From NCBI RefSeq assembly GCF_964204645.1, contig NC_134032.1, positions 16,244,775 through 16,308,774 on the forward strand: a DNA stretch of 64,000 bases. The letters are read 5' to 3'. Within the stretch, counting starts at the first letter, position 1. Each line of letters opens with the position of its first letter. The stretch is from Tubulanus polymorphus (taxonomy: Eukaryota > Nemertea > Palaeonemertea > Tubulaniformes > Tubulanidae). The notes beneath the pieces were generated by a model. That model saw nothing but the letters and a program-made list of their open reading frames with translations, had not been told where the DNA came from and made no database searches. The translations under genes and the position numbers were made by a program. This document shows, piece by piece, positions 34,099 to 43,499 of this stretch.

Positions 34099-37000
34099 CT
34101 ATATAACATAAAGAAAAGATAAAAAATAAATTCGAGCGTTGAGTTCATAATATAAGCGCGTGAATCCAGGAAAGGTTGCTTATGACAACCTAGGTTAGTA
34201 TCCGCCCCTGAAACCCAACCTTACTTTTCCCTATACTGAAAACTTTTGAAAGGTTGGGTCCGACCCACACCATCAACCTGTCTCTCTGAGCCCACGGCTT
34301 ACATACATGTAACCGGCGATGTTTATGGGGGACCTCACTTTCTCTTTTGGTACTACATTATTTTTGTGTCGTGCCCTACGCATCTACTAACCTAATTGTG
34401 GTCTTATGCCATCTGCAACAACGTAGGTATCTTCTGGAGGGTTCCTGACATCTGGAACAATGTAGGTATCTTCTGGAGTGTTTCTGATATCTGGGACAAC
34501 GTAGGTATCTTCTGGGGGGTTTCTGACACCTGCGTCAACGACGAAATCATCTTCTGAAGAGTTTCTTGCATCTGGAACAATGTAGGTATCTTCAGGAGTG
34601 TTCCTGACACCTGCGACAACGACGTAGTCATCTTCTGGAGGATTACTGACACCTGCGACAACGACGTAGTCATCTTCTGTAGAGTTTCTTGCATCTGGAA
34701 CAATGTAGGTATCTTCAGGAGTGTTCCTGACACCTGCGACAACGACGTAGTCATCTTCTGGAGGATTCCTGACACCTGCGACAACGACGTAGTCATCTTC
34801 TGTTGAGTTTCTTGCATCTGGAACAATGTAGGTATCTTCAGGGGGATTCCTGACACCTGCGACAACGTAGGTATCTTCTGTAGAGTACCTAACATCTGGG
34901 CCAACGTAGTCATCTTCTGGAGAGATCCTGTCGTCAGCTGAAGTAGTTGTTGGCTGAAAATAAATCGGTAAACAATTAGGCCTAATAATATATTCGCAAA
35001 TTAAAAAAATTGAAAACAATAGAAATGTATTATTTATATTGACAAACCTTAAGTGCAACAATGTAGGTATCTTCTGGAGGGTTCCGGACACCTGTGAAAA
35101 TGTAGGTATCTTCTGGAGGGTTCATGACATCTGGGCCAACGTAGTCATCTTCTGGAGGGTTCCGGACACCTGCGACAATGTAGGTATCTTCTGGAGGGTT
35201 CCTGACACCTGCGACAATGTAGGTATCTTCTGGAGGGTTCATGACATCTGGGCCAACGTAGTCATCTTCTGGAGGGTTTCTGACACCCGCGACAAGGTTG
35301 TCATCTACGTCATCATCTGTAGAGTTCCATACATCTACGTCATCATCTGTAGAGTTCCATGCATCTACGTCATCATCTGTAGCGTTCCGTACATCTACGT
35401 CATCATCTGTAGCGTTCCGTACATCTACGTCATCATCTGTAACGTTCCTGACACCTGCGACAACGACATCTACAATATCTACATCATCGTAGATTTCACC
35501 GTCATCTATGTCTTCGTAGATACCGTCCTGTGTTGTGTAGATCCTACCACCAACTCCAGAAGACGAAGGCTGAAAATAAATCGGTTAAACAATTTACAAA
35601 ATATTCACAAATAAAATAAAATTTAAAAACCAATGTTAATGTATCTATATTAACGAACCTGATAGTACATTGCCCCTGGATCGGTCGTGTTGTTACCTAT
35701 AAACAATAATAGAATGTTAGATGAAATATTACATGTATTTATTCTTATTCAAAGAACTTCCTGTTCCCGAAATCAACAGTCAGATTATATTCTGGAGGAC
35801 TCAGTTTCATTGTTATCATTTCTAATTTGACGTAAATACCCCAAACACGCTTCCACTCAACCCCGTTTAAAGTAAAATGATAAATAACAAACCTGTATTT
35901 CTGTTTCTCACGTTCCTCCGCTGTCTGATCAACACGGCGATAGCTATAGCAGCCATTATTACTAGAATCAGAAAACCGATCCCGAAAACAACTGTCAAAT
36001 AACTGATTCTATCTGTATCCGTATCTGTATCTGTATCTGTATCTGAAATACAGATTATGAAACTCATCTATATCAAACAGGTTCAAATTACAGACTTAAG
36101 TTTACATATTTAAATTTTACTATTTTCATCGTATAGCTACCTTTAATCCGCCATAGAAGTTTAAACCCAGCACCGCTTCCCGAGTTGTCTGATGTAAACT
36201 GTATTGTAATATTTCCAGTGTGGGATCGATTATCTGGAGCAGCCGACCCGCAACACTGATTACTCCCTGATGAGGAAATAAATTTGATAAAACTTTACGA
36301 ACCATAAGAATCATTCACGTTGTGAAGAGTGTTAAGATTTTTACCGGTTTCACTTTTTATCGTCAACGCGTCCCGGCAACGACCTTTACTTGTCTGTATA
36401 TGAAACTTCAAGTCAAACGATATTTCAACAATCTGCAAAAATATAAATGTAATTCAAAAGTGAATTTCAAAAATTCAAAAATTGTATTGTCTGCAGAATG
36501 TAGGACCCGTTCCTGTAGTTCAGTTTTAACTTTAACCCGGAGTTATCAGTTGAACTAAACCCCGGAATAAAGTTAAAACTGATTCTAATCCCAATGAACC
36601 TCGTGCTCAAAATCTGACGAATTCATTTTTTCCTAACAATTATTTATATATTTACCCTGTTTTCAGGTGTTTGGATTAACCAGCTACAGTCCAGTCTGAG
36701 GTAGTAGCCGTTCGGGTAGTTAGGGCTGGATATGACGCCTGATGTACCATTCTGTATTATAGGTGTTTTACTACATGAATCAACTACAAATAAATATTGA
36801 ATTGAATTGTTTTATATGTAATTTACTGAATCCATGATAAACTTCTCATTATGCTCAGCTACCTTTCACAAATTTCCAATGGAGTTTAAACCCTTTATGG
36901 TAGCTACTAGAATTGTCTGATCTAAACTGGATGTCTACCTCACCGGAATATACACGTGTAGGTGGCGCTGTACTACCGCAATATACATCACCATTTTCTG

Positions 37001-40000
37001 CTGTAAAAATAAACACACAAATTAATGATACATTTTCTATCTGGATTTGAAAACACAAATCTATCAGTAGCAGCCACACCGCAATATTCAATACTCCCTG
37101 ATGATGAAATAAATCTGATAAAACTTTATGAATCATAAAAATCATTCACGATGTGAAGAGTGTTTAGATTTTTACCGGTTCCACTTTTTATCGTCAACGC
37201 GTCATAGCAACCACCGCTAGTTCTGTATTCTATACGAAAATACGAGTCGAATGATATTTCAACAATCTGTAAAAATATAAGAATTAAGATTAATAGTTGT
37301 TGATTATAATTCAAAGTGAACCGTCGTATTGTTTGCAGAGTGCAGGACCCGTTTGTATGGATCAGTTTTAACTTTAATCCAGAGTTATCAGTTCAAAACT
37401 AAACCTCGGGTTAAAGTTAAAACTGAATTCAGCCGCCATTGAGCTCCAACTAGTTCAGTAAACCCGACATCATTTTTCTCATAGACCAAATATTTACCGT
37501 ATTTTCAGGTGTTTGGATTAACCATCTACAGTCCAGTCTGCGGTAGTAGCTGTTCGGGTAGTTAGGGCTGGATATGACGCCTGATGTACCATTCTGTATT
37601 ATAGGTGTTTTACTACATGAATCAACTACAAATAAATATTGAATTGAATTGTTTTATATGTAATTAACTGAATCCATGATAAACTTCTCATTATGCTCAG
37701 CTACCTTTCACAAATTTCCAATGGAGTTTAAACCCACTGTAGCTACGATAGCTGCCTGATGTAAACCGGATGATTACACGACCGGTATAGTTACGTGTAG
37801 GTGGCGCTGTATTGCCGCAATATACATCACCATTTTCTGATGTAAAAATAAACACACAAATCAATGATACATTTTCTATCTGGATTTGAAAACACAAATC
37901 TATCAGTAGCAGCCACACCGCAATATTCAATACTCCCTGATGATGAAATAAATCTGATAAAACTTTATGAATCATAAAAATCATTCATGTTATGAAGTTT
38001 TACCGGTTTCACTTTGTATCGTCAACGCGTCTAGGCAACGACCGCTAGTTCTGGCCTCTATGCGAAAATTCGAGGCGAATGATATTTCAACCACCTTAAA
38101 AACAATATAAGAATTTAGAATTTAAATATCATTCTAAAAGTTAGTTATCGTAAAGTGTAGGACCCGTTCATATAGATCAGTTTAAACTTTAACCCGGAGT
38201 TACGTATCAGTTCAGAACTTAACCCCGGATTAAAGTTGAAACTGTTTTGACCAAATATTTACCGTGTTTTCAGGTGTTTGGATTAACCATCTACAGTCCA
38301 GTCTGTTGTAGTACTTGTTCGGGTGGTTAGGGCTGGATATGACGCCTGATCTACTATTCTGTATTATAGGTGTTTTACTACATGAATCAACTACAAATAA
38401 ATATTGAATTGAATTGTTTTATATGTGATTTACTGATTCCAAGAGAAACTTCTCATTATGCTCAGCTACCTTTCACAAATTTCCAATGGAGTTCAAACCC
38501 TTTATGATAGCTACTAGAATTGTCTGATCTAAACTGGATGTCTACCTCACCGGAATAGTTACGTGTAGGTGGCGCTGTATTGCCGCAATATACATCACCA
38601 TTTTCTGCTGTAAAAATAAACACACAAATCAATGATAGATTTTTAGCTGGATCTGAAAACAATTAACTGAATAAATCAAATATATTCCTTAATTTATTCA
38701 TTTGACATCGAGTCTGAAATAGAATGATTCGATTCTTACTGAAGAAGTTTATGGATAATTTGTCGCGGCTGCAATTACGAGTATCACTGTTCGTATTGGA
38801 ATCCACTTGGAAGATAGGATCAAACGATATTTCTACTTTCTGGGAATAGAAATAATCATGATTCATTATTATTCAAATGCGTTCAAACCCTCTATTACTT
38901 GTTACACGGTTATTTAAGGGCTACAGGTAGAATTTAGGATCAAACATGATTCAACTTTTTGAAATAAGAATTATTGAATTTATCAATGATCAAATATTTT
39001 CACACCATTCTGACTGTCATTAGGGGTTACCCGTTATGTGATGTTATAGTTAAACAGTTCAGCAGCCGATTTGGTGTTGGTTCCAAGCTACGTCCTACAC
39101 TAGTCCAAATATTACTGACAAAAACATTTTTGATTATATTTCTAGTTTTTCTAACCGCGAATATATTTCACCATTTCCTGTGTTTTATATTTACCATGTT
39201 TTGTGGTGTTCGAATCAACCATCTACAGCGCAGATTGTCGCCATAGTTACCCGGGTAGTTAGGACTGGTTATTACGCCTGTTCTACCGCTCTGTACTCTA
39301 GACTGCCTGCTACATGTCGAGTCAACTACAAATATTAAATTTATTATCATATGTTATTTACTGATTCCATGATAATAATTTTGTTTGATTACTGCTGCAT
39401 ATGAATTGAAATTTTACTTGTTTGAGGAGGACATCCCCGAGCCGTAAGAGCTGTACCTGAAGGGGGATGCCCTCTATGATTTACTGATTCCATGATAAAC
39501 TTCTCATTATGAGCTACCTTTCAAAAACCGCCAAAACAGTTTAAAACCTTTGTAGCCATAAGACCTGTCTGATGTAAACCGGATGATTACACGACCGGAA
39601 TAGTAACGTGTAGGTGGCGCTGTATAGCCGCAATATACATCACCATTTTCTGCTGTAAATATAAACACACAAATTAATATTTTCCAGCAGGATTTAAAAA
39701 CCAAATTTCCCTGATGAAAAAATAAATCTGATAAAACTTTATGAATCATAAAAATCATTCACGTTGTGAAGAGTGTTTAGATTTTTACCGGTTCCACTTT
39801 TTATCGTCAACTCGTCATAGCAACCACTGTTCAGTCTGAGTCCTACACGAAATTTCGAGTCGAATGATATTTCAACCATCTGCAAAAATATATGAATTCA
39901 GCATTTAATTATAGTTTAACAGTGAAGGGTATGTATTGTTTACAGAATGTAGGACCCGATATATACAGAGTGTCTCAGAAAATGTGATACACAATTCATT

Positions 40001-43000
40001 AACTATTACATGTAATTTTAGCTATTTTCTTGGAGAGGGGAGGGGGTAAGGTTGGTAGACCTGGATGTTTGCAAGAGGATCGATTGGCCCTAGAGTCAAA
40101 CCAAAAACTGCATATTGTTCCATTGTGTACGTTTATTGTTAAATGACCAGCTTCTGCCTGTTGAGATATTGATCACTAAATCACTGGATTTCACTTGTTG
40201 GGTGGGTATTCTTCTGTGTAAAAACTGAGGTATTCAAAACATATCTAGCAGGAATCGAAAACTTTAGTCTTCGGAAAGTAACAGATTTTGAGAAATACTG
40301 AATCTGATGAGTCAAAATTCTACGATAAAACGTCGATCTCAAGTGTGAAAACAGTTACCATATTGAACAAATCTGGAGCAGCTTAATTTGTAAAGAGGAC
40401 CAACAATTTTATTCAGGAGAAATTTGTCTTTGTTAATTTATGTCATGTCTCAAATCATGTCATATGGCAGCAGATCATTTAACAATACACACAAACAATG
40501 CATGCATTAATCCTTATTTCTTATATTGGTTCAACTCCAACCATTTTTTAAGCTACGGTAACACATTTTTGAGACGCCCTGTATATCAGTTTTAACTTTA
40601 CCCTATAGTTATCAATTGAACTAAACCTCGGGTTAAAGTTAAAACTGAATTCAGCCGCCATTGAGCTCCTACGAGTTCAGTAAACCCGACATCATTTTTC
40701 TTATAGACCAAATATTTACCCTGTTTTCAGGTGTTTGGATTAACCATCTACAGTCCAGTCTGCGGTAGTAGTTGCCCGGATGGTTAGGGCTGGATATGAC
40801 GCCTGATGTACCATTCTGTATTATAGGTGTTTTACTACATGAATCAACTACAAATAAATATTGAATTGAATTGTTTTATATGTGATTTACTGATTCAATG
40901 ATAAACTTCTCATTATGAGCAGCTACCTTTCGCAAACCACCACAACAGTTTAAACCCTTTGTAGCTGATAGAGTTGTCTGATGTAAACTTGATGATAACA
41001 CGACCGGTATAGTTACGTGTAGGTGGCGCTGTATTGCCGCAATATTCATCATTTTCTGCTGTAAAAATAAACACACAAATCAATGATACATTTTCTATCT
41101 GGATTTGAAAACACAAATCTATCAGTAGCAGCCACACCGCAATATTCAATACTTCCTGATGATGAAATAAATCTGATAAAACTTTATGAATCATAAAAAT
41201 CATTCACGTTGTGAATTTTTACCGGTTTCACTTTGTATCGTCAACACGTCCCAGCACCGACCGTAACTTTTGGGCTGTATGCTAAAATTCGAGGCGAATG
41301 ATATTTCAACCACCTTAAAAACAATATAAGAATTTAGAATTTAAATATCATTCAAAAAGTGAGCAATCGTAAAATATAGGACCCGTTCATATAGATCAGT
41401 TTAAACTTGAACCCGGAGTTACGTATCAGTTCAGAACTTAACCCCGGATTAAAGTTAAAACTGTTTTGACCAAATATTTACCGTATTTTCAGGTGTTTGG
41501 ATTAACCATCTACAGTCCAGTCTGCGGTAGTAGTTGCCCGGATGGTTAGGGCTGGTTATGACGCCTGATGTACCATTCTGTATTATAGGTGTTTTACTAC
41601 ATGAATCAACTACAAATAAATATTGAATTGAATTGTTTTATATGTGATTTACTGATTCCAAGAGAAACTTCTCACTAATGACCTACCTTTCACAAACCGC
41701 CAGAACAGTTTAAACCCTTTGTAGTTATAAGACCTGTCTGATGTAAACAGGATGAGTACAACACCGGAATAGTAGCGTGTAGGTGGCGCTGTATTGCCAC
41801 AATATACATCTGCCGTAAAAATAAACACACAAATCAATGATAGATTTTTAGCTGGATTTGAAATCTGTAAACTGAAGAAATCGCAGATATTTCTTCATTT
41901 ATTCATTTCACATCGAGTTTAAGATTAAATTGTTCGATTCTTACAGTTGTTATATATGGATACTTTGTCACGGCAATGACCACTTGTCGTATTGCGTTCC
42001 ACTTCGAAAATAGGATCAAACGATATTCTTGACACCTAAAAATAGAATCAGTCACGTGGTTATCTAAGGGTTTCCCGTAGAATTTAGGATCAAATCAAAT
42101 TCAACTTTGAACTCTGCAAACTCTGAAATAAAATTAATTTGATTGTTTTATTATTTCTGAAATATTTTCACTACATTCTAACTGGTAGTAATGATTAAGG
42201 GTTACCCCTATTGATAATGCATAACGTGATGTAATAGTTAATCAGTTCAGCGCCCGATTTGGTGCTGGATCCAAGTTCCGTTCTACACTTGTCCAAATAT
42301 TACTGACAAAAACATTTTTGATTATTTTTCTAGTTTTTCTAACCGCGAATATATTTCACAATTTCCTGTGTTTTATATTTACCATGTTTTGTGGTGTTCG
42401 AATCAACCATCTACAAGACAGATTGTCGCCATAGTTACCCGGGTAGTTAGGACTGGTTATGACGCCAGAAGTTCCGTTCTGTTTTCTACCTGGCCACTCG
42501 CCGCTACAACTCGAGTCGATGTTATCTGCCCAAACTGTATAGAAAAATACCCGTATCTATGAACTTATAAAGCGGTAGTTAGTAGGACTAACTCAACTGA
42601 TTATGAATTTAGTTAGCCTTCGGGTCGAAGTTAATACCAGTCTTTAAATGAGGACTGGTCATCAGTTACCACACCACATTGATCACCAGGACACCACACC
42701 TGACTAGTCACCAGTCACTGGACTTGTCACCAGGTCACCACAGCTGACTAGTCATCAGTCACCACAACTAATTGGTCAGACCATGACCGGACAAACTACA
42801 TCAAACTTTATGGTCTAGTGGTTAGCGTGATCGCCTGCCACAGTGGAGGTCCCGGGTTCGAGGCTGAGGATAAACTCCTCCCGCTAAGTGCTGATGATAA
42901 GTTCCCGCGTTAGAAATATCATTTGATTTTGATTAATTAAATATGTTATTAATCTTTTAAATTATGTATATTGTGGTTTTAAAACCTACTGTCTAGTTTG

Positions 43001-43358
43001 ACCGGCGCTATTCTACCAATAGGTAGTTGCTGTTTTGAGAAAATTCATTCCTTTTTTTTAAATAAACAACTGTCCTTGAAACGAGTCCCGGAACAACGCG
43101 TCATACTGGCCGTTCAGTGAGGTAATAAAATGACGGTTTGAGACCATTAGTTTAGAGAGTTTCCCAGATCGGCACCTGCACAGCAGCACTGATCAAACAG
43201 TTCTAACCTATGTGACGGCACTGATCTCAATAATTTAACTCTAAAATTCTTAATCAACAAATTTAATCAGTATTAAGTGATATTGTTCACTTACCTTGAG
43301 AATTCTCGACGAATAAAATTACAGCGACCACAAACAAACTCTTCATCATCAACTCCAT
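34076..43358 (-). CDS. Seven-CUB transmembrane receptor with tyrosine-repeat tail, 27 exons
   Basis: Minus-strand exons (5' to 3'): 43358-43295, 42525-42383, 42035-41945, 41809-41687, 41609-41482, 41313-41223, 41055-40927, 40847-40720, 39879-39789, 39649-39518, 39325-39195, 38839-38740, 38604-38470, 38390-38263, 38094-38004, 37836-37705, 37625-37498, 37266-37176, 36997-36863, 36783-36656, 36432-36345, 36266-36141, 36042-35893, 35696-35659, 35569-35048, 34953-34392 and 34098-34076. All join in frame and give 1275 residues. The order is signal peptide (1-21), seven CUB domains (about 22-845), an Asp-Thr stalk, one membrane helix (about 860-882) and a tail of about 390 residues with tandem tyrosine motifs. 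CUB domains are extracellular binding modules. The layout recalls CDCP1 (CUB, membrane helix, Src-phosphorylated tail), but no orthologue is claimed. If exon 26 is not spliced, translation ends at a TAG at 34389-34387. Confidence 0.87.
34392..34953 (-). CDS. CUB receptor exon 26, second tail repeats
   Basis: Thirteen more tail units follow, of the form (P/S/T)xED(T/D)Y(V/I)V. Tyrosine contexts are YIVP (four), YVVP, YVGP, YVVV (four) and YVVA (two); one unit has Phe in place of Tyr (SSEDDFVV). The acceptor TTTATTTTCAG is nearly the same as that of exon 25, so exons 25 and 26 look like duplicates. The end is either a donor GTTAGT after 34392 or, read through, a TAG at 34389-34387. Confidence 0.83.
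35048..35569 (-). CDS. CUB receptor exon 25, first tail repeats
   Basis: This exon encodes 174 residues in phase 0 on both sides. It has an acidic start with tyrosines (RIYTTQ, GIYEDIDD, EIYDD), then four 10-residue units of the type RN(A/S)TDDDVD without tyrosine, then six units of 13 residues with NPPED(T/D)Y. Tyrosine contexts are YVGP (twice), YIVA (three times) and YIFT. A 38-base exon 24 (35696-35659) joins it to the membrane exon. Confidence 0.85.
35893..36042 (-). CDS. CUB receptor exon 23, DT stalk and membrane helix
   Basis: The exon starts with five Asp-Thr pairs coded by a 6-bp microsatellite, then RISY, a hydrophobic stretch of about 23 residues (from LTVVFGIGFLILVIM) and the basic stop-transfer LIRQRRNVRNRN. 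This sets type I topology, with the CUB domains outside and the tail inside. The acceptor overlaps the microsatellite, so the exact number of DT pairs could vary by splicing or slippage. Confidence 0.85.
36141..36783 (-). CDS. CUB domain 7 (exons 20-22)
   Basis: Exons 36783-36656, 36432-36345 and 36266-36141. This membrane-proximal domain is the most divergent: the last exon reads NQCCGSAAP and FTSDNSGSGAGFKLLWRIK, with an extra cysteine beside the conserved one. The exon 22 acceptor was chosen by phase and homology. Confidence 0.8.
36863..37625 (-). CDS. CUB domain 6 (exons 17-19)
   Basis: Exons 37625-37498, 37266-37176 and 36997-36863. Intact four-cysteine domain with IVEISFDSYF, CYDALTIKSGT and FRSDNSSSYHKGFKLHWKF. 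The last exon is nearly identical to that of CUB4. Confidence 0.85.
37705..38390 (-). CDS. CUB domain 5 (exons 14-16)
   Basis: Exons 38390-38263, 38094-38004 and 37836-37705. The middle exon (VVEISFASNF) pairs with that of CUB2. The last exon has lost the usual SDxS: it reads FTSGSYRSYSGFKLHWKF. In calcium-binding CUBs an Asp in this loop is a ligand, so this copy may not bind calcium there. That last point is inference. Confidence 0.83.
38470..39325 (-). CDS. CUB domain 4 (exons 11-13)
   Basis: Exons 39325-39195, 38839-38740 and 38604-38470. It shares with CUB1 the GNYGDNL and IRTPQNM signatures and the DPIF middle exon, while its last exon matches CUB6. This shows duplication in blocks of three domains, with later mixing. 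Confidence 0.83.
39518..40847 (-). CDS. CUB domain 3 (exons 8-10)
   Basis: Exons 40847-40720, 39879-39789 and 39649-39518. The domain is intact, with GVISSPNHPGNYYRRLDCRW and FTSDRSYGYKGFKLFWRF. Its first intron is about 840 bases, against roughly 170-420 in the paralogous introns, because a 616-bp TA-flanked element is inserted. Confidence 0.85.
39966..40581. mobile_element. 616-bp Tc1/mariner-like non-autonomous element
   Basis: The element starts CAGAGTGTCTCAGAAAATGT and ends with its imperfect inverted complement (ACATTTTTGAGACGCCCTG), flanked by TA on both sides. It lies in the intron between CUB receptor exons 8 and 9. The paralogous introns carry the same flanks without it, which gives empty sites. 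No transposase frame is visible. Confidence 0.8.
40927..41609 (-). CDS. CUB domain 2 (exons 5-7)
   Basis: Exons 41609-41482, 41313-41223 and 41055-40927. The domain opens VDSCSKTPIIQNGTSGVITS and ends with FTSDNSISYKGFKLLWWF. The final exon is three bases shorter than its paralogues and lacks one residue before the last cysteine. A tandem CAGCAG acceptor precedes exon 7. Confidence 0.85.
41687..42525 (-). CDS. CUB domain 1 (exons 2-4)
   Basis: Three exons (42525-42383, 42035-41945, 41809-41687) encode one CUB domain. It has the four canonical cysteines (SSC, LSC, HC, YC), GVITSPNYPGNYGDNLSCRW in the first exon and KGFKLFWRF at the end. All CUB domains here share this three-exon pattern with phases 1, 0, 1, 1. 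The middle exon (ISFDPIFEVE) is closest to that of CUB4. Confidence 0.85.
42804..42950 (+). mobile_element. tRNA-Gly-like SINE in CUB receptor intron 1
   Basis: A box TGGTCTAGTGG at 42811-42821, an anticodon arm CGCCTGCCAC like tRNA-Gly(GCC), and B box GGTTCGAGGC at 42855-42864. The acceptor stem does not pair, and a non-tRNA tail rich in A and T follows, so a SINE head is more likely than a tRNA gene. Confidence 0.55.
43295..43358 (-). CDS. CUB receptor exon 1, signal peptide
   Basis: This exon encodes MELMMKSLFVVAVILFVENS plus Q and the first base of the next codon, a short basic start and hydrophobic core typical of a signal peptide. The donor is GTAAGT. It is phase 1, the phase of nearly every domain boundary in this gene, which suits exon shuffling. 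An intron of about 770 bases with a tRNA-derived repeat follows. Confidence 0.88.
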
Positions 43359-43424
43359 ATTCAAACAGATACCCTCGATAAATACAAAACAACTAACTTT
43401 GAACTACTACCAAAAAACTGCGCC

Positions 43425-43490
43425 TTTTCACAGAGACCGATATGATCAACTTTATAAATCAGAAAACTGAGTTGGTCTTTAAATAGTAAT
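43425..43490 (-). promoter_or_regulatory. CUB receptor promoter candidate
   Basis: Minus-strand TATAAA lies at 43456-43451, 93 bases upstream of the ATG, with a second AT-rich match (TATTTAAA) about 30 bases further up. A start near 43425 would give a 5' UTR of about 65 bases. Position is inferred. Confidence 0.4.
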
Positions 43491-43499
43491 TTTATTTCC

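Larger units (their letters stand above)
36531..41463. repeat. Five intronic inverted-repeat copies in the CUB receptor
   Basis: A 50-67 bp foldback, CAGTTTTAACTTTAACCCGG paired with a matching GTTAAAACTG end, lies in the first intron of CUB2, 3, 5, 6 and 7 (41397-41463, 40587-40647, 38178-38244, 37363-37425, 36531-36581). CUB1 and CUB4 lack it. It spread by gene-internal duplication. Confidence 0.8.

Noticed and set aside
35039-35614. Plus-strand 191-codon frame across the tail repeats
   Set aside because: Antisense shadow of CUB receptor exon 25, which has correct splice sites and phase.
42804-42880. tRNA-Gly gene
   Set aside because: A and B boxes are good but the acceptor stem does not pair and a SINE-like tail follows.
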